In this document: positions 23,901 to 34,561 of the stretch, piece after piece
Layout: the number at the start of each line of letters is the position of its first letter
Position numbering within the stretch: the stretch's first letter is position 1
Assembly: GCA_000934455.1 (NCBI GenBank)
Contig: KN885304.1
Span: 62,001 to 126,000, forward strand
Length of the DNA: 64,000 bases
Direction of reading: 5' to 3'
DNA from: Apostichopus parvimensis
Taxonomy: Eukaryota > Echinodermata > Holothuroidea > Aspidochirotida > Stichopodidae
Position numbers and translations under genes: made by a program
The notes under the pieces: generated by a model
The model's input: the letters and a program-made list of their open reading frames with translations, nothing else
Database searches by the model: none
What the model was told of the DNA's origin: nothing

Positions 23901-26900
23901 TACTGTTCAAAATCTTACTGTGCATTCTATCAGAAACACATACCACATAGTACCGATGGCAGAAATGCAAGCCTGTTCCTCTTGTGAAGAAGTTAGTCAA
24001 AACAACAGCATCTTGTATAAGATGACCGGCTAGACTTTATTACGTACCAGGACAGTGCATCATTAATATGTTGTCTAGCATGTCATCACAAATTATTCAA
24101 TGTGCAAATATGTGACATTTTTCTAACATATCTCATACACATTCTAAGCTTGACGCAGCAATAATTTTTTTTTTTTTAAATATAGGTTACATGATTTCGA
24201 TGCAACTTCTTTACCTCCTTATTTGGAAGGATGGATCTTTAATACCTTGTAGCAAACCCGCAAACAAAAATACTTACATAAATATAGCATCCTTTTCTAC
24301 AACGAGTGCTGGCATGCTGAACGGGAAGCTGTATATTCTGTGGATCATATATTTGTACAATAAGTCACAGTTCTTGCTTTCTTTGACAGAAACATAAAAC
24401 AGAGATGCACCATCTGAGATTTGAGACGTTAAGGTATAACGTCATCAGCAGGATGAAAAGAGTAAACGTATTTACAAGCTTACGGTCAGGATTCAAAAAA
24501 TGAAAAGGCAATGTTCAGATCATGCCATTTTAAATAATGCATTCATGAAATTATTTTGCGGAATATTTATTGCAATTAAAAACACTTCGAAGAAAACTGT
24601 CAAAGTTTAGATTATCAAATACAGTTCTGGAACGTACCATTACACCTAGTAGGTAATCTGTTGAAACAACATTGCTTCCAAGAGTTTCAACGCAAAACAG
24701 TTTTTTTTTAAGAGCACCGAAGAAGAGGTTTTTTTACTACCTGAATAACCGAAGTGTTTTTTCTACTACGATACCTTCTCCCCTCTTTGCCCCCCCTCTC
24801 CTTAAAACCCCCCTCCTATCCCTGCTGCTTTCCCTACAGTTCTGCTGTTAATATTGTCATCTACAAACTTCAAGGATACAGTTCAGACAGAACTTCCGTA
24901 TGTGCTGCTGCATGAAGTCCAAATGTTCTTCTCTGTAGTCGTTATCTTTTTCCAGAGCTGACACAGAATCAGACTGAAAAGGAGAAAGAACAGACATATT
25001 TTTTTTTTTTAACAAAAATTCACATTTAGGCCTAACACATTATAAAACTGGAAATTACGCAAGCTCATAGCTCACTGAAAGATGTTTAGTTAGATGAAAT
25101 TTAAGCTTCATCTTGAATTTGTAAGCCCTAATGAATTACAATTTTTTCTTACCTTCCACACATAGGCCATTCAATCATGTCTACTGAGCCTTACTTGCTA
25201 CTAACTATTATCTAGCAATTTACAAACAGGTCAGGATATTTACCAGAGTGGATGACAGAATATGGAATGCCCCCAAAAACAGAATTCAGCTACAGCCACA
25301 GAGTATGATAAACGTGAATACTATACACCTAATTCTCATTTAGTTATGCACATAGAAAAGCCTTGTTACAGTCCTCAATTTGGCACAGTTACAGACATTG
25401 TGGTCCAGTCACTGATCAGGCTTCTGAATTCAGGATATTTACTGGCTAATTGCCTGTGGATTTCATGGTGTGCCAGTAGGGGGGAAAGAAAGGGGGCATT
25501 TGCACTTTTCTGCCACGTATAAATTCCGTACCTTACTTAAGCCTAGCTTACTATCAGCAGATATCATTGGTCTGCTCCAACAAGCCTTTGCAGCAATACT
25601 GCACTGTGACCTCTATGTAAATCCACATATTAATATTTACAATACTTTATTTTGACCCCCTAAATACTTAACTACACGTTGACCTTTATGATATTATATT
25701 CACCCCTCATTAATAACATATGCTGACCTTAAGGATACTACAGTTGACATCACTACCCTTACCCCCCCCCCCCTAAGTATACTAATATACTGCATAATTA
25801 TCTTGAGCATACATGATGTTTTGACCCTCAAATAAGACATGTTGACCTTCATGATATTACAGTTGACCCCCCCCCCTCCCCACTAGGTATACTACATATT
25901 GATCTTGTTGAGCATACTAAATGTTGTTTTGGCACTCAAATAATACATGTTGACCCTTAGGATACAACATTTGACCCCTTCTCTCCCCCCCCCCCCCCCC
26001 CCTGCCATAAGTAAACTACATATTGAACTTGAGCATACTAAATGTTGTTTGGCCTTCAAATTATACAAGTTGACCCTTAGGATATAAAAGTTTTCCCCTC
26101 TACCCCCCCCCCCTCTCCACCCTAAGTATACTACATATCGAACTTGAGCATACTTCATTTTTTTTTTGGCCCTCAAACAATATATGAGTAAGTAATACAA
26201 GTACAACATAGACCATTGAATGTTACACACGTGACACACTCAAAATTCTTACAGACACATGAACGAATTTCTTACTTTGGAGACTACTACAGCAATTGGA
26301 ACAGCTAAATTTTGTGTGAGAGTGGTTTCTCCTAAAGGAAGGACGACTTGTTCCTCATCTCCTTGAGCAGCAGCTATTGAGGTCTTCCGACTACTTTCCT
26401 GCTCACCCTCTTCAGGTTCTGTGTATGCCTGAAACTGTTGCACAACTGTTCAAAAAACAGAAAGGAAAGATGACGATAACATTAATTGTCTTAAAATATC
26501 TTATAATATGACTATGGAAATGCTTACTACTACTTATAAACATTTATGGGGAAAATATCTGGGGGGAAAAAAGATGAAATTCTGATCATTTGTTTTCTTT
26601 TGTACAAGTGGAAGAACTTGGCAGTTACTTTAAGATGAAAGCGGATACTCATGATATTCACTTCCATGACTCAGTGCTACAATGATGGTGCTGTTGAGGT
26701 AGTTTTGGCCCTCAACTTCTTTCATTACCCACTAATACAGCAACAACCACTGAAACATGAAATTGAGCTCATACTAAACACCCGTTGCAGGTTCCATAAG
26801 TAACAATGTTTGCCTGTCTATTCATCTTTCCCTCAAAAAAACTCTTTATTAACATGACCACTGATTGAACTAAACCACCATTAACAGATTTCACTCAAGA

Positions 26901-29900
26901 TTAACTGTTACTTGAAAGACCCTCGCATCACATGAGAATAATACTTTCAGATGGTTTTACGACTTCACACTGGTCGATGCCTCTTCGTCAACACAAATAT
27001 GTTTTAAATATTGAAGGCAGCCAAACTGGGAAATACTACGGCAATCATGAATCTGTCTACAATTGCAATGAAGTACGTTGACCGCTATCCCTGTTTTGGT
27101 TTTCTACTGGTAAAAATACTCACGTCTTTGTTCTAGCTCTTTCAGCTTTTGTGGAGGAATTCGTAGTGAGTCTATGTGCCGCCTTAATACCTTTGTGTAC
27201 TTTTCTAAGGAGTCTATAATGTTCCATGGCTGTGACATATCTACAACTATGATAATAAAAGCATGCTCTAGACTCTCTGCGGTCAGAGCATATCGCAATA
27301 AATCCTGGTAATCATCCTCTCCTCCGAGAATCCAAACACCGCATCTTGTTGAATCTGAAAGGAGGTGGAAAAAAAGGAAAAAAAAATTTATCCTTAAAGC
27401 TGAATTCTACTTGGCTTGCCCCAAAATCTGAAAATACCATACAGAACGACTACTTGAAAGACAATGGTACCTGGATACATCATCTGTTGCTTTTGTGTCC
27501 ACCAGAAGTATGAAATTAGGACAGAAACTTCTAAGATTTTGTCAACCATAGAACATCCCATAACATGTTTACCATACTAATTAAATTTGTGGGACACAAA
27601 ATTTCTATATTGAATTAAACTGTTAATAAATTAGTGGAATGGAAATAGTGCAAAAAACATACTGCTAGATCGGATTTGAATCGGGGACCTCTGGATATCA
27701 AGCCCAAGATGCAACCAACTGAGCTATCCAGCCCTGAGTTAGGGGTAATCCCTATATAGTAATTTCTTTGTTGAGGGCGGCAGTCAGAAGCTAAAGTAGC
27801 TTACATACTGTGTTACACCCAGCTTGACTCAATAAGACCCAGAAAGCGACAGGGAAGGGATTTTGAGAGAGTCTGGCTTTTGTTTATAATATATATAACC
27901 CAGAGGTCACTGGTTCTAATCCCATTCTAGCCATGTATTGCAGTCATTTTTCTCTTGTTCATTTACTCTTAAAATGTTCACAAATTGCTTAACTTTCAGT
28001 ACTGCTATGGTGGGAGCAACATGTATCTCTTAGATCAGAAGTTATCAAGTCATGACGGTATATTTTACGTCATGTCAGAATGTTTCAAATTCCAACCCAA
28101 TGAAAAACTACAGTTTGAATCAAATGCCCACAGATGCTCTTTGCATTTCATTACTTAATTTACTCCACTATATCATTCCAATACTTGCACTATGTGCTCA
28201 AGTGACTAGTATAATGTCCCATGGGTTAAGCATTTTATCTTGACTAACAAGGTGCAATTAGCTGGTAATCAGCCTTACCAGTAAGAAACACTGAGTAATA
28301 AATGAACATCAATTCTTATTTGCAGGTCAGGCTTAGTCTTGGTAAAGTAGCTTTGAAAGTACAGTCACCTAGGCTAAGAAAGTGTGCTTGCTTTGAAAAT
28401 GGAGAAGCTTTCTTTAAGGTTTAAGCAATTCTTGTGACCTTATTCAACAAAACTAGTAATAAATAATAAGCTCAAAAGTAATTTGCATTGCAAAGGATGT
28501 AACACAGCAAATTTATGCAACCAGGTGTTTTAATGAACATTATAACAGAAAATATCTGTAGGATTGCATCGTAAGTTGCTATTCAGGTAAAAGGTGGATG
28601 ATCTTTGTATTTCACTTACACATCAAACATTTTCTCATGAACTTTTGAAGTAACAAAGTGTATCAGTTGTATGCAATATGCAGTGCATGTAATAGACAAT
28701 CTGGAATATGTTCTGCCTTACAATTAAATAGGATGCAATTCAGGAAGTCCGCCCTTTCTCACCCTTCCCCCCCCCCCCTCCAAAAAATTCTTTGCAGGAT
28801 TTGAAGAATTCATGTCTACCTGAAATCCTGCAAAATGTACCTTAATGCAAACACACTGCCTTCAATATCCTGTAGAGTTAGAAACATAGCAGTTTCAATG
28901 TTTTACATTTCAATAGTATCTGACGATGTAACAGAAAGGGAAAGAGGCTTTATATTTTGAAATTTTACTCACCGTCTCTGTCTTCATCCCTGACATCCAG
29001 GTAGAGATATTCTAATCCAAAACCTTTCTTTGGATCTTCCACTCCTTGTAGTCTTGAAATCAGTGTTGTTTTACCAGATTCATCTTCACCTATAGAATAC
29101 AAACAAGATGAAAAAGCACTCCTACCATGTAATCCATCACTGACACATTGCTACAAGTAGTGGCTATGTAGTGGCTATGCACAACAGCAGTTATCTTTAT
29201 ATCTTTCCCTTTTGCTACATTACTCTTCTTGGAATACAATTACAAAGGCTCTAACAGAATCCTAACTTCAAAAACTTATGGTTCAAATGTAACCTCACAC
29301 TTATCATATGGAGTACAAACAGGTGCTTAGACTGATTTCTGAAAATGTAGGCAACTTTTTAAAACTAATAAAGCTGGAAAGGTTTTGAAAGTGAGCATAG
29401 GTAATCAGGTATATAAACAAACTTGAACAAAGAAACTTGTGCCTCAGTAAAGATAATGAACATTACTGTCAGTTTTCTAAACAAGCCTGTATTTTGATAT
29501 AATGAACTGAAAACAAAAACAATATCCCTTGACCAGAACATTTAAGAGAGTAGTTGTATCATTCTCATAGCACTTGGCCCAACATTAGTCATACAGTATA
29601 GTAAAGGCTTCATAATTGACGCACCCCCGTAATTGACGCACCTTCAATTTTCACTAGCAGGCCACCTAAACTTTTTGCAGTCAAGCAGAATTACATATTT
29701 CATGAGTTTGAATCCATTTCAGCTATTTGCTGTTCAAATTGTGGTATTTTTTAAGCTTTTAACACCCTCTCCCCAGTTTTGCACGTTTGTTGGGCATTTG
29801 GAAATCTTACACCCTAAAATAACCAACATTACCTCAATATGATAACAATACTCTCTGGGACCTGACCTGTCTGAGCTTAGAGGCTCTGAGCATAGCAAAC

Positions 29901-31111
29901 AGCATCCAAAGTCAATGGATGTATACTAAGGCCTACACTACAGTCAGGCGCGTAGCCAAGGGGGGGGGCGAAGGGGGCAGCCGCCCCCCCCTTGAGCATA
30001 TTTTTAAAATTTTTATGATATCGCTAGTAATTTCAAAAGAGAAAATGCTAAGATGCAACTTACAAGGCCTGGGAAGTGCCATTTCCAGCGATCTGGGAGG
30101 CATTTTCAGCCAAAATTTTCTTGTACGCTGCGCGCCAACATGGTGGTGCTACGCTTAGATAGTATGCAATGCCGTATCTACGGCTCTGAAAATTTTTCAA
30201 AATTTTCACCCCCCCCTTGGCAAATTCCTGGCTACGCGCCTGACTACAGTTAGCTTATCGACGAATGTGTCAATTTAGGGGTATGAAAGAAATTGACAAG
30301 GCAGACATTTTGTGGTCAAATTCTGCTCAATTGTACGTTGCATAAGCACAGAACCTTAAATATTTTGAGATCAGAACATTTTTGAGGAACTACACATATG
30401 AAAAACACATACAGTTGAGTGATTTGGATATTTCCTTGATAGATATCGTTGATCAAATCCTTCAGTGTGTCAATTATGAGCCCACCATGCTACAATTAGC
30501 TTCACAAATTCTGCTATGTTATTGCCATATTGATAACACAACCTCCGTCCTTAAAATTCAATTTGAATCAAATGTGCCTAACATTAGCATCAACTTCATA
30601 TTAAACTTTGTTCGGCATATATTTGCTGACCCTATCCTTTGCTATCATTATTTCAAATGAAGAAGTCTAACTGTGAATCTATATGTACTCTAACGTTAGA
30701 CTTTGACTGGTCTGGTATCACTGCGTCAGTCACAGTGGCTATTTTACGTTGGTAACAGTAGCACAACTGAAGTTAGTAGCAGTAACAGTACTGTCTGTAT
30801 ACTGTTACTTGTGTTAGTGTTATTACGTTCACTTATGATGTACAAGGCGAATAGCCTACACACTTACCTAATACAATAACCGTCTTACAGGTCGGTAACT
30901 TCGAACTTGTGTGCGATGACACTTCACTCAGTATCGATGACCTGCAACATAAAGAAAAGAAATATCAACAGCAAACTAAAACAATGATATTATCAAGAAC
31001 GCTGTTAGATTGGGATGAAACTCACCATAGATTTTGTTGCTCATCTTCCCCATTTTCTGCACCATTTCCTGTCTGAGACACGGTGGAGTGCTGATCTACG
31101 TTCCGCGCCAT
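20902..31111 (-). CDS. DYNC1LI: Cytoplasmic dynein 1 light intermediate chain
   Basis: A subunit of cytoplasmic dynein that binds the heavy-chain tail and links the motor to activating adaptors. Coding exons on - are 31026-31111, 30868-30941, 28973-29089, 27124-27354, 26276-26445, 24880-24973, 24278-24413, 23660-23771, 22716-22814, 22400-22498, 21859-21958 and 20902-21011. All phases agree; the total is 1428 nt, 475 aa (vertebrate LIC1 and LIC2 are about 490-525). The GTPase-like fold starts with a P-loop, GEDESGKTT (residues 54-62), after SILSEV (31-36). It continues with [38 protein letters not shown] and [18 protein letters not shown]. The C-terminal half is low complexity (SPQKSPG...) and holds the adaptor-binding helix [16 protein letters not shown] (416-431), ending [12 protein letters not shown]. 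The start ATG is the first in exon 1 and its position matches the family. Vertebrates have two paralogs; this gene cannot be assigned to LI1 or LI2. NAPG starts 3.45 kb away on the other strand. Confidence 0.96.
21366..21515. repeat. 15-bp minisatellite, 10 units
   Basis: Ten consecutive units of AACACTAGTGACAGT with only a few point variants, in the last DYNC1LI intron. Because the unit is a multiple of three, one + frame reads NTSDS repeatedly, but it has no start codon and lies antisense inside an intron. Confidence 0.95.
25650..26205. repeat. Degenerate 115-bp tandem repeat with C homopolymers
   Basis: Four to five imperfect units, each with a phrase like AAGTATACTACATATTGA, then TTGAGCATACTAAATGTTG, a TTGACCCTTAGGATA motif and a run of 10-20 C. 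It lies in a DYNC1LI intron. The glycine-rich minus-strand open frame across it is a product of the repeat. Confidence 0.8.
27664..27734 (-). repeat. tRNA-derived SINE head (tRNA pseudogene-like)
   Basis: On the minus strand this segment has an A box, TAGCTCAGTTGG (27726-27715), and a B box, GATTCAAATCC (27682-27672). A 7-bp acceptor stem GCTGGAT/ATCTAGC closes it with one G-T pair. The D arm is shortened after GGTTG and there is no standard GAGC partner, so it is not a normal tRNA. The likely identity is the head of a tRNA-derived SINE; its tail towards lower coordinates is not delimited. It sits in a DYNC1LI intron in the sense direction. Confidence 0.6.
27885..27990 (+). repeat. Second SINE-like copy, tRNA 3' half only
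   Basis: ACCCAGAGGTCACTGGTTCT followed by AATCCCATTCTAGCCATGTA resembles the T-arm and acceptor of the SINE head 150 bp away, on the opposite strand. It has a B-box-like GGTTCTAATCC (27912-27922). No A box is preserved. The two copies point away from each other. Confidence 0.4.
29945..30242. mobile_element. Complete small hAT MITE (298 bp)
   Basis: It begins CAGGCGCGTAGCCAAGGGGG and ends CTGGCTACGCGCCTG, inverted termini of hAT type. Perfect 8-bp target duplications ACTACAGT lie at 29937-29944 and 30243-30250. The interior has no transposase, and G and C runs stand next to the two ends. It is inserted in DYNC1LI intron 2. Intact ends and an unmutated duplication suggest a fairly recent insertion. 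Confidence 0.9.
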
Positions 31112-31537
31112 CTTGTTTCGCTTTTGGCGAAAATGCCCGGATGTAAACAAGGCGAGGTTCTTTCTGCACAGATGTTAGATATCATGAATCCATTTCGGTG
31201 ACGTACTAGATGAGTCATACCAACTGACTAGCAAATGGGTACATATCTAGGGATCGAGGGTTGGGAAGGGGGGCAGGGGATAGGGACGGGCAGAGTGGGA
31301 AAGGGAGATAAGAAAGAGGGGCTGTTTCAAGAGTTCACCACTATTAAATATTTATTATGAAACCATATCCTGACTATAGGTCCTGAGCAGCTAAAAATAG
31401 GCCAGTTCGCTTACAGTATGCATAATTTGATATTTAACAAAAGATTTAAGATGATAAATGTTGTCTGAACGTTAATTTTCATATTTGTAGACAGTTAAAT
31501 CCCATTGTTTCCAGCCTATATTGTATTTTTATTCCAC

Positions 31538-32146
31538 TTAAAGGCATTGAAGATTCGCCCCAAACCGCGTGCCGCGCTATGAAAAAGTTAACTTTCCGTT
31601 GCTTGCAAATGACATTTTCTTCTTGTCGCTACAAAATGCAGACAGTAATGAAACGTGATACCTTATCTTTTATCTAGACCTGAGATGTCCACGCTGCTAT
31701 GTACACTGTGTTGTGGGTATTGACCGTAGCTGAATGTATTGACTGTATACTAGTGTCTAATAACCGACGGTAGGCCTAATTTTTATTCCTAGGACGGATA
31801 AGGGTTTCAGGTTTTTCAGGAATTTACAAATTCGTTTGAAATCAGAGTTAGGGTTTAGAAAATGGGTTAGGGATCCGATTCCTGAGAAAATGAAGGATTG
31901 TCGTTCATAATCTGGGGTCAAAACTAGGAAAAAAGATTCAGAACATTTTTTTGGAAAAAGCGTCACATGTTTGGAATCCAGGGATTTGATATGCCCTTAT
32001 TCGTCCTAGGAAAAAAATTACGCCGACGGTAGCAAGCTGTGTATTTTCTGGGATCGATGGTGGTGCCTAACACTTCTGTTACACCTCATTCGAAACTAGG
32101 TCAGATGACCGACATGAGAAGTTTCTTGTGCGCGAGTCTTCGCACT
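31538..32146. mobile_element. TTAA-type MITE, copy 2, interrupted by another MITE
   Basis: It begins TTAAAGGCATTGAAGATTCG and shares the interior of the 14309-14644 copy, through CTACAAAATGCAGACAGTAA, CCGACGGTAG and GGGATCGATGGTGGTGCC. The right end stops near GCGCGAGTCTTCGCAC and has lost the terminal CCTTTAA. A 249-bp element (31774-32022) interrupts it. Without that insert its length is about 360 bp, close to copy 1. Confidence 0.75.
31774..32022. mobile_element. Nested MITE (249 bp) with 10-bp target duplication
   Basis: Inverted ends: CCTAATTTTTATTCCTAGGA with CGGATAAGGG on the left, and on the right CCCTTATTCG followed by TCCTAGGAAAAAAATTACG. They match over about 29 bp with few differences. 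CCGACGGTAG is repeated directly at 31764-31773 and 32023-32032, while MITE copy 1 has it once, so the empty site is known. A 10-bp duplication suggests a Mutator-like source. No open frame. Confidence 0.85.
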
Positions 32147-33109
32147 TCGCACTGTGTTCATCAAATCAAAACGACCGTAGAGAAGTCTAACAGACTCGTA
32201 AACAGGATATTAATTGAGCTCCTAAAACATGCTATTAATAAATAACAACTGTGTGAGACAAACGGTGTTTAATTTCATCCATTGATACTCTGATTTTTGA
32301 CTTTTTTTTTTTATGTGCGACAATTTATATGACAATGGGTCAATAGTTCTGTAAAATGACGCAGCTGACATCATTATCGATTTATGCTAACATCATACAT
32401 TATCAATACTGTGCTTAACTGTTGAAGTTACAAACTAGAATGCAAAATACATTGAGGTTTCGATGATTTCAGTGCACTAGACTTCTGCTTGTTAGTATAA
32501 CCAGAACTAGCTGTAAAATAAAAATGGCACGAACCACCATTTTGATACAGTTACACTATGGTATGATAAACACAGGTCAGTCTACCGTACGTGACTATAC
32601 ACACCTCCACCAAAAACAATAGGGTATTGTACTCAATGTTATGAATCCACTGCCCCAGCTATTATAGGTATCGACGATTTCCATCGTTAGATATCTTGTA
32701 AACGGTTTTTCAGAGTTTGATCTCTGGTAACCTAAAAGGAGATTTTACCTCACAATTAGCAACAGGATTCTTGTACTCAATATGGCAAATCCATATACCA
32801 TGTATGAAAAGTATCCATGATTTCTACCATCAGAAATTATGTTTTCAAGGTATTGAGGCCTCGACATATATTTTAAAAGTACTCGCTATTTGGCGACCAT
32901 GACTAAAAATCTACTCTAACCGCTGTACTACAAAGAGTACACCCTTTTGCACGCAAAGTAAGGCTACCGAGCGGCACGTTGAAGCCAATGCAAATATGTT
33001 CAAGTTTTGAGTTTTAGATTCTACGGATACCCATAAGCTCATTTCCAATTGCGAATAGCCTCCTATTCGTATTAGGCGTTACGCACATGTTATATGATAG
33101 GCTGGTCGG

Positions 33110-33680
33110 TGGGAGATACGGTTGCTTATAATACAAGGTTTCCACAATTTGGCGTCTGCTGACTCCAAATGACCTTTGACCTCAATTAAATCTTGTACTG
33201 AACGTGTCACAACTACATACTAAATATGAGGTTCGTCCAACCTTCCCTTCTTGAGTTATCGTGTTTACAAGGTTTTCACAATTTGACTTCTAGTGACCCT
33301 AAATGGACTTTGACCTCTACTAAAAACAATAGGGACTTTGAACTCAATGTGGTACTTCTTCACACGAAATACGAGATTGATCCAAGCTTTCCTTTTTGAG
33401 ATATCGTGTTTACAATGTTTACACAATTTGACCCCTGGTGACCCCGTTTGCTCCTACATGTGGTCCTCCTACTCACAAAATATGAGATTGGTCAAAGCTT
33501 ACCTCCTAGAGATATCGTGTTTACAAGGTTTTCACTATTTGGCCCCTGGTGACTCCAAATGACCTTTGACCTCCCCACAAACAATAGGGTTATTCTACTC
33601 AATGTGATACTCGTATACACAAAATATTAGACCGGTCCAAGCTTCTCTTCTTGAGATATCGTGTTTACAAGCGAGGCGTC
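33110..33680 (-). repeat. Satellite-type element, copy 1, with AGGTCA direct repeats
   Basis: About four units of 110-145 bp, each with a variant of GAGATATCGTGTTTACAAGG, then TTCACAATTTGACCCCTGGT, and then CAAATGACCTTTGACCTC. Read on the minus strand, units at 33170-33182 and 33560-33572 contain AGGTCAAAGGTCA exactly. The array is followed by GCGAGGCGTCAC and an (AC)n run. The same order, inverted, is seen at 59610-60215. Confidence 0.8.
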
Positions 33681-33683
33681 ACA

Positions 33684-33717
33684 CACACACACGTACACAC
33701 ACACACATACACACACT
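33684..33717. repeat. (AC)n microsatellite at the edge of the satellite element
   Basis: An interrupted AC run directly after GAGGCGTC. The partner element at 59.6 kb has a GT-rich stretch at the equivalent end, so it seems to be part of the element. Confidence 0.85.
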
Positions 33718-34439
33718 CTCCGCTTGCATGACTGCATAAATTACGATTATCATCGAGACCAAAAATGAAAAAAAGTCGTAGTCGTACCGTATCGGTAAGT
33801 AAAAGTAATCACTGGGAAAACAGCTGAAAACACATTTGTAGCATTCAACATAATCTTTAAAACAGCACAATCGACGTGTCAAATCCCGTTCATCGATTAT
33901 GACCTTCGAAAAAAGAAATTTTCTGCAAAGAGGCGTTGACGAAATTGATAGCTACTGTAATACGAAATTTTTAAGTAAGAATTACAACTAGGCTAGAATA
34001 GTATTCTCGTCAATAGAGAATTTACTTCGTACTGGTGAAGACCCCGTGCACACTACGTACGATACGATATGATACAAAAGTAAGTGTTAAATTGTAATTT
34101 TATGAGACGAAGCGATACGATGCCGGTATAATACTTGCTCAATAGATCAAATAACCACAATTTTGTTTAGTACGATATTTTGAGAGTTACTGTAATGTGG
34201 CTTGACATTATAGTAAAATGTTTGAGCCTAAATAAGTACATATTGAAATTGTAGGTTGAAAAAATGAAATGGTGATATTTCGAAATTGAGAGGCAAAGTG
34301 TAAAATGGCTTGCCATACCGAACCCCCCCCCCCCCCCCCCATTTCTTCCCTCACTTCAGGATAGCTTCGGTCATGCCAATGAAACGAGAAGCTTTTCCAG
34401 AGTGCTATCTACAACATAACCCAGCGATAAGCATCGTCG

Positions 34440-34469
34440 TCAGAGCCGTATATAGAGATACGGCTCTGA
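34440..34469. repeat. Perfect 12-bp hairpin upstream of NAPG
   Basis: TCAGAGCCGTAT (34440-34451) and ATACGGCTCTGA (34458-34469) are exact inverted copies around ATAGAG. It lies 93 bp before the NAPG start codon, so in the promoter or 5' UTR. A related phrase, CCGTATCTACGGCTCTGA, is found inside the hAT MITE at about 30171-30188, so it may be mobile DNA. It is not a terminator of any known type. Confidence 0.7.
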
Positions 34470-34561
34470 TCATCGTTTCTTCATAGCGCCCTCGACTTCA
34501 CCATAATAACAAATCTCTTCCACATAGCACTTCACTATCCGCCACCTATTTTACGCCGACC

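Larger units (their letters stand above)
31112..34561. other. Divergent intergenic region between DYNC1LI and NAPG
   Basis: This 3.45-kb stretch must hold the promoters of both genes, which are transcribed away from each other. No TATA box stands out near either start. The middle is filled by the TTAA-type MITE with its nested insertion (31538-32146), the satellite with AGGTCA sites (33110-33680) and an (AC)n run (33684-33717). The NAPG side has an 18-C run at 34323-34340 and a perfect 12-bp hairpin at 34440-34469. Confidence 0.6.

Noticed and set aside
25892-26239. 115-codon minus-strand open frame rich in glycine
   Set aside because: It coincides with the C-run tandem repeat in a DYNC1LI intron; glycines are the translated homopolymers.
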